From positions 670,696 through 734,695 of the forward strand of contig JBBHKE010002640.1 of the NCBI GenBank assembly GCA_037447655.1: a stretch of 64,000 bases of DNA, in the 5' to 3' direction. The notes under the pieces were generated by a model. It was not told where the DNA came from and made no database searches. It was given only the letters and a program-made list of their open reading frames with translations. The position numbers were made by a program, and so were the translations under genes. The stretch is from Zygnema cylindricum (lineage: Eukaryota > Streptophyta > Zygnematophyceae > Zygnematales > Zygnemataceae). Positions 33,908 to 44,724 of the stretch are shown here, one piece after another (position 1 is the stretch's first letter; every line of letters begins with the position of its first letter).

Positions 33908-34892
33908 ATCATACTCTTTTGGAGGTTGAAAGATGTGACGTCGCAGAAAGCCAATCGAAAATTGGGGATGAAACAGTGCTAGAAAGTACACGAGAGCGTT
34001 GGGTGCAACGCCAATAGGCAATTTCGCATTTCCAAAATCCTTCTTTAGAAACGCGGCAAAATTCAACAACCCAAACTTTGAAGCAATGTCAATACCCCGA
34101 TACCATGATTGTGCCCCAATTTACAAAATAGATGCATGTGTTGGAAATATAAAGATCAATTAACAACGACAACACCTTAATGTGGTTTTATTTGAATTGT
34201 GAAATAAAGTTATGCGTAGATTATCGCACATAGCGTTCACTACATCGTATACTTTAATTAGAGTAAATAACACTAAATTGGTGCTGCTAAATGTTAGCCA
34301 TTGAACTTGAAATAATGTTGATAGTACTGTTTTTTTCTTTATGATGATATAGGCATATAGATAACATGCTGTTAGTTATACTATTTTATGCAAAACATTA
34401 AATAGAGTTACGTACGGTTTGTGTCAATCCGTCGTTATACATAATTTATGGTGCAAAATTTGTCATCGTAGCTTCAATTTTTGGCTTGGTAACCACGCAA
34501 AGTTAAAAGTTTCGTTTTCTTTATTGTGCAGACAACAATTTATGATTTTTTATATTTCACGTGTGAACACCAATAAAAAAGCATGTGACCGAACACTCAA
34601 CACAATTTGATGTCTTTTTGTCAAAATAGTGTACATGTGACACTATTTTGATTCGAGTTGTAAATTCGCCTAAACGTTTGCACTAACATGTAAAAGGTAT
34701 TATAAACAGAACTAATTTAGCCCAAGAAATCATAAAATAAACGTGATCCAAGTGAACATAGTTTAATAAGTGTTAAAGTCAAGTTTCCATTTATGTCATT
34801 TTCATAACTGGGAACATGTAACGCGCCATAACGACATAAACCAGTGTTAACGGTCTTTTGTTTAAGAATTCGAAGACTCCAAAACAAATTTA

Positions 34893-36403
34893 GGGTAAGG
34901 TATTTTTTCTGTCGTTTTCTTTTCAAAATTATCGCCGTACTGCTAAAGTTGTAGCCGTCCGAAGAAATTGCAAATCTGTAGCGTACAATTTGCGTCATCC
35001 CCGAACTTAAGATGTACGAAAAGTTGTCACTTGTGTTTTTTCGCCCCACTGTCACGTCATCTTCAGACTTATCTTAAAACACATCGGCGTTATGTTTTAA
35101 ATAACATAAAACCACTTTCACAAATAGGAAAATTTATTCACACGTGTGAAATGTTTTCAGAATTTTTTGACGACGAAAAAAAAGTACAAGGTTGTTTGTT
35201 TTTGTCCGTTTGCATCTTCTCCGGTTTTTTTTTTTGGAAGGTTCTCGATGCTGCAGTGTCATTTCACGGAAAGGTGAAAAATATGCGAAGGCGCCATGAA
35301 TTCTATTTCCATTCATGGCGGTAGGACGGGAGAGGCAAACACCAAGGCATGTTGTATAGCCATGGTTGCAAAGTTGTACGTCTACGGTGTCACGCAATGA
35401 CATGCGACATACCAAAAGGTTCAAAAATTACGATGTGTCATGCTACGCTTGAAATTGTTTCGAAAAATATGGTGCGGCAAGACAGATAATAGACGTCGAC
35501 AGCCATCACGGGCATTATCGACGTATACAATCCTCACACCCTTAAGTAACAAGTACGTTGCTACACATAGGGACATTCGCGTCCGCCGGATCTGCGCTAA
35601 AAAACAAATTAAGTTCGCTAAATTACAAGTATATGGGACCGTACAATTAATCTACTATATTATTTCCCATGTTATATAATTCTTGATTCTAAGGGTGCGG
35701 CCCAATGTAATTGTAACTTAGCGAACTTACTTTGCATTTTAGCGCGGATCCGACGGACGCAGATTTCAGGTGTCTCTATGTGTTTACTCAAAAGTGTTAC
35801 TTAAGTTTGTGACGATTGTATACGACGACAACGCCCTGTGACGGCTTTAACAGTGTATAATTTGTCATGTCGCACAGAATTTTTCGAAAAAAATTGAAGC
35901 GTCGCATGACACGTCGTAATTTTTGAAGCTATTTGGTAAACCTCTCCTATTCGGCCGCCATGACTTCATGATTTCACAGATTTTTCATCTTTGCAGATTT
36001 TTCAACTTTGCGTGAAATGACACTGCACCATTGAGACCCCTGCAAAAAAAAACCGTACAAGATGCAAGCGGACAAAAACAAACAGCCCTGTACTTTTTTT
36101 CGTCATCAAAAAATTCTGAAAATTTTCTCTCGTGTGAATAAATTTTCCTATTTGTGAAAGCGGTTTTATTTTTATTTAAAACATAACGCCGATGTGTTTT
36201 AAGATAAGTGTGAAGATGACGTGACGGTGGGGCGAAAAAACACAAGTGACAATTTTTCGTACATCCTAAATTCGGGGATGACGCAAAATGTATGATACAA
36301 ATTTGCGATTTCTTCGTACGGTTACAACTTTAGCAGTACAGCGATAAGTTTGAAAAGAAAACGACTGAAAAAAACCCGAATTTAGCCACATGGGGCCGTA
36401 CCC
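34893..36403. mobile_element. Duplicated inverted MITE pair in intron 5 of copy 3
   Basis: Units 34893-35646 and 35693-36403 are copies of the pair in copy 2, identical but for a one-base gain in a T run near 35.23 kb. They arose by segmental duplication, not by new transposition. Confidence 0.88.
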
Positions 36404-37739
36404 TAATAATGATACATGGTGTAATTTCTTGCTTTTAATGAACAATAGTGTACAAAATGTGGAGACATCATACGCATCAATGGAACTATTGTAACCACTA
36501 TCACCAATCATCCACACTAAATAGAACTTGAGTCTGAATGAAAAATGTGGACATCCTATAATTAGCATAAATCCATATGCCGTGTTTTGTTTTTGAACCT
36601 GCAATGTCGGTAGTGTGATAGTTTCTTGGCCTGCAGAGAATATATCGCCCCTTGGCAATCTCCTTCTCAAGAGCTGCTACGTGGCAGTATGCCACGTCAC
36701 GAACATCCACAATATTTATGGCAGAATTAGGAGTCAAAATCATTGAACCATCCAACATTTGTAGGATGATCTGAGGGAAGAAAAAAAGAAACAAACAACC
36801 GAAACAAAAGAAAGAAACCAAAAAGGAAAGAAGAAATTTAAAAAAAGAAAGAAATTCCGCAAAACGTAAACAATTCAGCAAAGTTAAAGCAGTTCAGTGC
36901 ATCCCCTACCGGAGAGAACCGCCAAACTGTCCAAAAGACCAAACTTTCTAGAAGTACCTGATTTGGAAACACAATTGATCTTACACAGATTTGCATAGGA
37001 ATCTTACCAATCGTCTTTCCATCAAGATGCATACATGATAAAAGATTGCTGCTGAAATTATGCACACCAATTCCCTTTAGGATTTACAAAGCTCGTAGTA
37101 CATGCAGCATTGGTTTTCAGAGAATGACTTGACGAAGCTATGGACAATTCGTACTTTTCTTGTACTATTATTAGTCTGAGAAACTTCAACCACGAGAAGA
37201 ATAATGATCAGGACTCAGTCCTCTCGATGCATAATTAATTTAATATTTCCCCACTACCTCCAATTTTCCTTAATGCGATGTTTCTGATAAAACAAGCCCC
37301 AGGACAAGTTCCTCAGAATCAAAGACTTAGTAATTTCAAGACCTTCACCGGAATGCATGAGAAGAAAGACATTTACAATGCTGGTTTAATGTGAACTGCT
37401 CTTAACAACGGCCACCAAATATAAACTTTTTGGGTCCATAGATAGTACCCAAAGATACTGTGGGTACTCACGATTGGACTCGACCGTGCATGTAGTTCAT
37501 CAAAAAGAGGTCCAAAACCGCACGATGGAAGAATAGTAATTAAATCAAACCGCCACGTGTCGTCTTCCTGTTCGTTGTACACTTTCCACGCATATTTTTC
37601 CGAGAGATTTTTTCCCAAAAAATACGGGTCCCGAATAGTCGCCTTCTCATTCCAGTCACCTTCGTTGTACGGTCGTCCTGGCACAGAGCATTCTTGGCCC
37701 ACTGCCGCGACACTCGATGTCATGACTACGCGCCTGCAC

Positions 37740-38130
37740 AACGATAGACAGACAGAAGGAGAGGGAGAGAGAGAGAGTAGGAGAGAGGACAAGAGAAAGG
37801 GAGAAAAAGAGGAGGTTCGAAGGAAGGAAGAGAGGCAAAAGGGAAGGGGAGGGAGAAGGAGAGGGAGAGGGAGAGGGAGAGGGAGAGGGAGAGGGAGAGG
37901 GAGAGGGAGAGGGAGAGCGACAATGAGAGCGAGAGGAGAGGGAGAGGCCATGTAAGAAGAACGCACATTGAGTCGTTTCCCATGAGGCAATTACATGAAG
38001 GAGAGGCAATACTTGCTTCTATTGATTGGCACAAGAGAGAGGAGACTGACAGAAAAAAAGAAAACATAGAATCGGGAGGACAAAATGTAGAGAAAGTGGA
38101 CATAAAGAAAGGGGTGAGAATGGAAGAAAG
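37740..38130 (+). repeat. GGGAGA hexanucleotide tract in intron 3 of copy 3
   Basis: A run of about nine GGGAGA units (roughly 37855-37917) within a longer GA tract. Copies 1 and 2 have shorter, more interrupted runs. Lies upstream of the exon 4 acceptor; polypyrimidine on the coding strand. Confidence 0.88.
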
Positions 38131-40070
38131 ATGTCCACAATCTGTAATTCTCAACTTCCACAATTTTAAATCCCACAGTGTCTAACTGAAGGCTACTTAC
38201 TTGGCACATCTTGCCTTTAGAATCGACGAAAAAACATTTTTTGTGCCCTCCACAGCCAGGTCCACAATCTCTTTGTATGGATCTTTCTTTGCTTTTAGAT
38301 AGACTGCAGTTGCCACGCGGCGCACGTATTCACATCCTTCCACGACTTTATCAAAGCTTCCAGGAATCATGAGGTCAGCAGAAAATAGCTCCAAATGGCC
38401 ACTTGTGCCCTCTGCTTGTCAAAAAAAACGTTTTATTTTGCAATTTTTCAGTGCTTTTGCGAATCTTCAGTTCTTTGGGGAAATTTCAACTCTTTTACAA
38501 AATCTCACTTGCAAATTTTTAGCGAGATTTCAAGATTCTTCTAGAAGCTCAACACAATTTCAGTGTCGAGCAATAGAATTAGAAGCACAAATAGTAGGAA
38601 TAGAACCCTTCGGAATGTGGTTAAATAAGAGACTTGTTTCAAAATACAAATAAAAGCTTGATGGTCAATGGACAAACGTTATTCCTCGGTCAAAGAACCT
38701 AACTACTAAAGGTCTAAAGAAGCAAATTTAAGAATGTCGATTCAAAGTTGACTGCTAGGAGTTGCTCGCTAAAAGTTAAAATTTAAAAGTCTGAAAACTA
38801 AATTGAAGAATGATTGTCGAGAACGAGGATTCAAGTTCACAGAACCAGCAAAATGGTACAAAATGACAAGATAAAAAAAATGGTAAAAAAAGACATAATA
38901 ACAAAAAATGGTACCAAAAAAGAAACAAACGGATAGTACTAAAAAAACAACAACAACAGCAACAAGCAAAATGGTCAAATCATTCACACCAAATTCATAT
39001 ATTTAGATGAAAATACAAAAAATTGACTTGCCACTTGACGATGTCAATTTTGAGAATAAGTTCCAAAAGATCATTTTGACTTAGAAGTAATCAATATCAC
39101 AGTTTTCGAGAAAATAGTCGAATGCTAAAAGATGCCTTACAACTTCACAGTTTCGCATTTTGAGAGAAAATTCCAATAGATCATATTTAGGGTTTCACAA
39201 TTTTTTTACTAAAAGTGAAAATTCGCTTACAGGTTTTTGGATTTCAAGTATTTAGAGAATTAATCGAAATGATCATGTAGACTTTCGAATTTTGTTTTCA
39301 CAGTTTGGGAGAAAATACTAAAAAATGATATTGCCTTACGAGTTTTCAATTTCACATTTTTAGAAGAAATATAAAATATTGATATTGACTTACAAGTTTT
39401 TGAAGCCAACCATTTTTTTTTTCGTCGTTCGAATCTCGTACGGTTCCTTTAACCTTGTATCCCTTTTCCAACAACTGTCGAACCACATGAGATCCAATGT
39501 AGCCTGCAAAACGACAACAGAAAATAAAAGATAGAGACTCGAGAAGTTATTTGAAGCCCATCCATTTTTTAATTTATGTTTTAATTCTATTTTGGTTTCC
39601 TTCTTGCTTACATTGACTCACTGCTTAAGAAACAGAAAAATTGAAAAGCAAGGAATATAAGGATTTATCAATGTATCCTATTTTACACCGTTGCAATGGA
39701 AGATAGAGACTTGAGACATTATTCGCCCATTCACTTTCTAGTTTATGTTTTGTTACATTTTTGAAAATAAAGATTTTTATTGGTTTTGAACATGTTGCTC
39801 ACATTGACTATCTAAGGCCATTTCACATTTTAATTAATATTTTACATTGTTTCTTTTCTTTCAAAAGAAAAACAAAAAGGTTTCATTAAAGTTTAATTGC
39901 TTACATTCACTTCAGTTTACTTCAAATTTAAAAAACTGACATAGAGCAGTAAAAGAAACCAGTAGTGAGCTTTGATGAAAGTGACGTCACCTCCAGCACC
40001 CGTGACGCAGACAGTGGTTTTAGAATTCTTCGAAATGTCCGCCATGTCTCAACCTTCGCTTCTCCAAATA

Positions 40071-40869
40071 AAATGTATATCCTGTACCTCCCACAGAGAA
40101 GCTCCAAAGTCGTAACTTAAAACTTCATAATTGATGCAACTTTTTAACTTTTAAAGTACGAACTCCTTTTCACTTGTTCTGTACTTTTTGCAATGGGAGT
40201 GACCGCGGAGTAGTACGTACACACCGTTGACTTCGGACAATTTTTACGGATAAGCGAATCTACCATGTGGTACAAATCTTCTTTTCTGTACGGAGACACT
40301 TTCACGGATCGTTACAGTATATTTTTGTAGCGTAGCGCGAAACAGACAGAAAGAAAGTCCGGCTCGCTTTAAATCTTTTGTCGGTTGTCATTTTCGCGTC
40401 AAATGTTTTCTGTACTTCCCTTTGTTTGGATAATAGTTTGATATCCATTTCAAAAGTCTAGAGATAGAATCTTTGCTAATTTTGGCCGTATTTCTTTCAG
40501 GTTTTGGCGTTTAGCCATGGAAATGATTAGTTTGGCAGTTTTTCTGCCTAAAAAATTGGAATTGGTACTTTACACAAACTACAGCATCATATGAAAAGGT
40601 CGTTCGGACGGCCAAGATTTAATCTCATAATTGCTCCAAACATCGCCTTCCTACACGGAAATCACAATTTTGGCCAAAAACAGAAGTATATCCGTACTAT
40701 AATGCCGGCTGCTATCTTTCGCACGCTTCCAGCCTGGCATGGCCATGAAATTGTCAGTTGCTTCCGGACCGTACTGTTTTCTTTCTATACGTACATAGAT
40801 TCAGTTTATGTGTCGACGTTCTTTTAACATTTAGCAATTCTGAAGTTCCCTCGGTCAAACACTTCAACC
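40071..40869 (-). other. 5' flank of reductase copy 3
   Basis: Non-coding; 40.38-40.56 kb matches 32.70-32.90 kb and 40.49-40.87 kb matches 18.41-18.76 kb. It is the upstream region of the reductase and probably holds its promoter, but no TATA position can be fixed. Confidence 0.5.
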
Positions 40870-42008
40870 CATAGTTCAAAGCATAGTTCAAAAGTAGGCG
40901 TTTTTTGGTAGGCCTTTTGTAGGCCGCCTTTAGCGTAAGTTGTGTTACGGGCTTTCCATGTGATCTTCTTAGATCGCTACTTTCATCAGCGACCGTCCGA
41001 TCGTCCGAATCTGACGATAGTCCTATCGTAAGTTGTGTTATGGGCTTTTCATGTGATCTTCTTAGATCGTTACTTTCATCAACGACCGTCAGATCGTCCA
41101 AATCTGACGGTTTAAATAAAGAGTCGCTCAAAACTCACAGAAAAAGATTTTTTTGTCCGATTCTTTTTCAAATTTAGACATGACGTTTAATTCTCTATCG
41201 ATCCATGTGGAACTCAACCCTGTTACTATTTTATTTCATTTTGCGGCCAATACAATATAGGTCTTAAGGCCATATTGTATGTTTTGCATACAATAGGCAT
41301 ATTGTATGGGCGTACAGTCACCTACTTTTGAACTATGTTCAAAAGTAGGCGTTTTTATCATAGTTCAAAAGTAGGCGTTTCTATTGTAGGCCTTTTGTCG
41401 GCGCCTTTATCGTAAGTTGTGATATGGGCTTTTCATGTGATCTTCTTAAATCGCTACTTTGATCAACAACCATCCGATCGTCCAAATCTGACGGTTAAAA
41501 TAAAAATACCTCAAAACTCGCAGAAAAATATTTTTTGTCCGAATGTTTTTCAAAATTTAGACATGACGTTTAAGTGTCTATCGATCGATGTGCAACTCAA
41601 CCCTTTTACTATTTTTTTTCATTTTGCGACCAATACAATATGGGTCTTAAGGCCATATTGTATAATTTGCGTACAATATGCATATTGTATGGGCGTACTT
41701 TCACCTACTTTTCAACTATGGCTTTTATGGTAGGCCTTTGGTCGGCGCCTTTATCATAAGTTGGGTTATGGACTTTTCATGTGATCTTCTTAGGTTGCTA
41801 CTTTGATTAGCGGCCGTTTGATCATCCAAATCTAACGGTGTAAATAAATTTGTTTGGTCCGAGTGTTTTAATTGGTCCAATATTTGGTCTGAATGTTTTA
41901 ATTGGTTCGAATAGGTCTGAATACAATATGGTTCTTAAGGTCATATTGTATGTTTTGCATAAAGTAGACATATTGTATGGGCCTACTTTCACCTACTTTT
42001 GAACTATA
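40870..42008 (+). mobile_element. Tandem array of MITE family 2 with one shared TSD
   Basis: Three units, about 40870-41337, 41338-41720 and 41721-42008, each with GTAAGTTG.G.TATGG, GATCGTCCAAATCTGACGG, TACAATATGG.TCTTAAGG and a right end CACCTACTTTTGAACTATG. The left end CATAGTTCAAAG and the right end TTTTGAACTATA are bracketed by CTTCAACC at 40862-40869 and 42009-42016 (ACTTCAACC if counted as 9 bp). Units inside the array have no TSDs between them, so it inserted as one element and then expanded, or arrived as an array. It interrupts the reductase 5' flank. Confidence 0.8.
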
Positions 42009-42089
42009 CTTCAACCACACCGTCAACATTAAATTATCGTCCATACCATGTACCGTACACCTCAAAACGTCACAGCTGTACTTCGTACG

Positions 42090-42364
42090 ATGCCAAGCAG
42101 TTAAGCAGGTGGCACACCTGCCAAAGAAACTATTCTTTATTCCAAAAGTGCGATGGAAAATCCATCAAGGTACAAAGTGGTTAAAAAAAGGGAAATAAGC
42201 GCTTACTGCTAAAAAATAGCCAAAGGAAACAAAGGTAAAGAAAACATGTGAAGACACCAAATCTAACTAGAACTAATTTACCAAAGACACCAAATCTAAT
42301 GTAACAAATTTACGAAAGATGACACTATACAAAGGAAAATACTACACAACCCTTACAACTAAAC
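42090..42364. other. Short spacer, nothing recognised
   Basis: AT-rich, with a small duplication of ACACCAAATCTAA (around 42.26-42.30 kb). It may be the 3' UTR of the adjacent minus-strand LINE. Confidence 0.3.
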
Positions 42365-43965
42365 TCCACACCCCCAAAGATCGTGGATGTGGATTAGATC
42401 CCTTGGTGGAAGATCTGGGAGGCCCCGTCTGTCATCTGCCACAGTGCTCCAACGTAGAAGGGCCGCGGCTTGCGCTCGTTGAAGAGCAACTGATACTCAT
42501 TGACGGTAAAACGCAACGAGAAGGCTCGGGGGAGGACTCCCCGGACCCCGAGTCTCAAATGTTTTCTTCGCACAGTTGCGGAGGAAATCGTCAAAAGACT
42601 TGTCCAAAGTACCGAAAATTTCCACAGCAAATGGCACAAATTCGTCCGCCAGGTCTCTATGAGCGTAATCTCTTTATTAAGAAGTTGTTGGGTCCCAAGC
42701 CACCACGCATGTATGTACCACCTCGCGAGAAGAAACCTCTATCCCAGATCCGTGAGGACCACATCACCCAACGTCCTCCCAACCCCATGGAGGAAAACCA
42801 AGTTAACCCTTAGACTTCGAAGGCCGTTAGACTGAGAGCTAGGAGGTAGTACATGAGAAACTTCGCGCCTCACCGTATAGTCTGCTTTGGTGCCAATTGC
42901 AGCAATTGAGTTGCGGACCAAATCATGCGCCACAGTACATTCACCGCCCCCAAAGCAACGGAGTAGATGAATCCTGTCAAGTCGATAGGTTGGTTACAAA
43001 CACAACGGGGTCGCCCAAGAAGCTTAGGGTGAGGCAAACCCAAACAAAGACGTAAAGCAAATGTAAACTGGTCGGACGTTAGACGAAGTGTCGAAAATAT
43101 CGGCGTGGCTTACAACCAGGCTCCAGCCCCTGTCCCAGAACACTAACGCAGTCGAGCACGCGATTGAGCATTAGGTAGCGCGTTTAAAAAGTTATGGAAT
43201 TCAGCGGCTGCCAATTGCTCAGTTACATGCTGTTGGAGATGAAGGTTGTTGTCGGACATAAGAGTTTGAAAAGGTGGAACCTGGTTTCATGCATCAGGTG
43301 GGAGGAGTGCACGCGCGGAGAGAAGAGTCTCATGAAAAGGAAAAAGGTTTTCCTCCACCTTAAGGACAACCTGGGCTAGAATTGAAACGTCATTCAACGA
43401 TAAATCGAGAGGTGATGGTAGGCGCCACCAAAGCCCAACTACCCAAATATGCCGACGGAGCAACTCTAGCCACAAGAATCAAACTTAAGCCGCCATTCGA
43501 AATAGGGAGACTTGCTTGCTGGCGTGCAAACGAACCCTTAGACCGATGAAAAATCCAATGCCCAATGAGATGGTGGAGTACGCTAAATTTTTTTTTGTCA
43601 AAGTCCTTAAGGGATGACAAAAATGGAGCCGTTGGTGGGACAGTCCGGGCAAGTTAAAGAGGACGTTGAGCAAAACAACAGGTGAGGATTGCAAAAGACA
43701 CTTAGGAGTCGGAGAGCTTAAGAAGGTCATCATAATGCGAGAGGTCCTCCCACAAAGCATCATTAACAACCTGGTTCACAAAGGATGTTGCTCCAATAGG
43801 GGATCTTAAAGCTTTAATTCCCTCTGTTGAAGACGCAATTCGAAAACCCATACGGACGGAGTAATCGGAAGGTAAGCCTTGGGGGCACCACGCTACACAT
43901 TTACATGGATTGACTGATAAACCGATCTTACAAAGTTGCTCTGCAAAATGGGTGAAAGCACAATA
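42365..43965 (-). pseudogene. LINE-type reverse transcriptase C-terminal part
   Basis: Minus-strand translation in shifting frames gives the C-terminal third of a non-LTR retrotransposon protein common in mosses and streptophyte algae. In order: GLSVNPCKCVAWCPQGLP (43.87-43.93 kb), STEGIKALRSPIGATSFV, ARQQASLPISNGGLSL (43.5 kb), a cysteine motif RCVCNQPIDL (~43.0 kb), a YTVRREVSHVLPPSS segment (~42.88 kb), GDVVLTD (~42.76 kb) and EFVPFAVEIFGTLDKSF (~42.62 kb). The D-containing distal segment looks like the nuclease-like tail of that family. At least ten stops or frameshifts; upstream catalytic RT motifs are absent. The plus-strand frames over it are shadows. Confidence 0.75.
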
Positions 43966-44719
43966 TGCTTATCAGGCTACAGAAAGCTTCACTACACCGT
44001 CAATCGCTATTAGAGTATATAACGCCAATTCGGTGCTCTTTTTTCAAAAAAAAAAACCCGAATTACAATCCATAATTTTATTTTTTGCATTTTTCTTATT
44101 AGGTTTTTTTTTCAATTAGCGTTAATAAGGAAAGTAAATTGCGATGGAAATATTGTGGCGTACGGACAGGGAATCTCCGTACGAAATGGTACTTTTTGAA
44201 TTACAAAGGCATAAAAAGACACTTAACATTATTGCGCACACATGTGAATGTGCACAGGAAGAAAGAGACGCAAACTCGTCGAAAAAAAATCATGTTCTCA
44301 TATGTTCGTCCGTCGACCGTGTGAACAGCGCGACGGCGTACGAATTGTCAGATTTTGTACGGATACACAGATTACTGTAGACATCGAAAGGGCGGGTATT
44401 TATTTTTCAGGACAACCCAAATTACTATTAGGGATTAATAAGTATATATATATTTTTTCAAAAAAAATAAATTCTCGATTAGTGTTAATAATACTATTTT
44501 TTTTTTTACGCTATTTATTCCTTTACTCTAATAGCGATGGACGGTGTACTGTACGTTGACCTCACACACGTACGCACGTTAATGTACAAAAAGTACGTAC
44601 ATTATGAAACGTCAATCACAAGTAATTATATGTTTGCCGGAATGCTATTTTGTCCGCTGGACACGTTCCTTGCAGTCCACTAACCAAGATCCTGTATGGA
44701 TCTTTGCTGCCTACAAGAA
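43966..44719. repeat. Spacer with the left part of R2, copy 2
   Basis: 44.55-44.69 kb matches 21.63-21.75 kb. 44.02-44.55 kb contains two AT-rich related halves (AATTAGCGTTAATAAGGAAA and GATTAGTGTTAATAATACT). No gene seen. Confidence 0.45.
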
Positions 44720-44724
44720 GTTAC

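Larger units (their letters stand above)
33909..40045 (-). pseudogene. Reductase copy 3 (DFR/CCR-like SDR), 3'-truncated and splice-damaged
   Basis: Same six-exon layout as copy 2: 1 = 39991-40045, 2 = 39394-39503, 3 = 38201-38415, 4 = 37472-37733, 5 = 36599-36770, 6 = up to 34053 and cut at ~33909. Exon 1 reads MADISKNSKTTVCVTGAGG; exon 4 keeps MTSS and YFLGK. Three lesions: the exon 3 acceptor is CAA where copies 1 and 2 have CAG (38416); the exon 6 acceptor is CG as in copy 2; and exon 6 is truncated after PPKEYD, losing about 39 C-terminal residues, which are replaced by unrelated spacer-coded residues. The conserved CEYVCHVATAV has become CEYVRRVATAV. Exon reading frames are otherwise open. 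A pseudogene is the simplest reading; transcripts with skipped exon 3 or retained intron 5 are possible. Confidence 0.82.
33908..40070. repeat. Segmental duplication, right unit
   Basis: Counterpart of 26108-32220. The junction at 33907/33908 is abrupt: upstream sequence (CGTTTCGCGTCACTTGTTTGT) has no counterpart at 26.1 kb. It carries both intron-5 MITEs of copy 2 (34893-35646 and 35693-36403), so the duplication is younger than those insertions. Confidence 0.9.

Noticed and set aside
42319-42835. Plus-strand frames of 111-164 codons
   Set aside because: They are antisense to the minus-strand LINE reverse transcriptase segment, which gives the recognisable protein.
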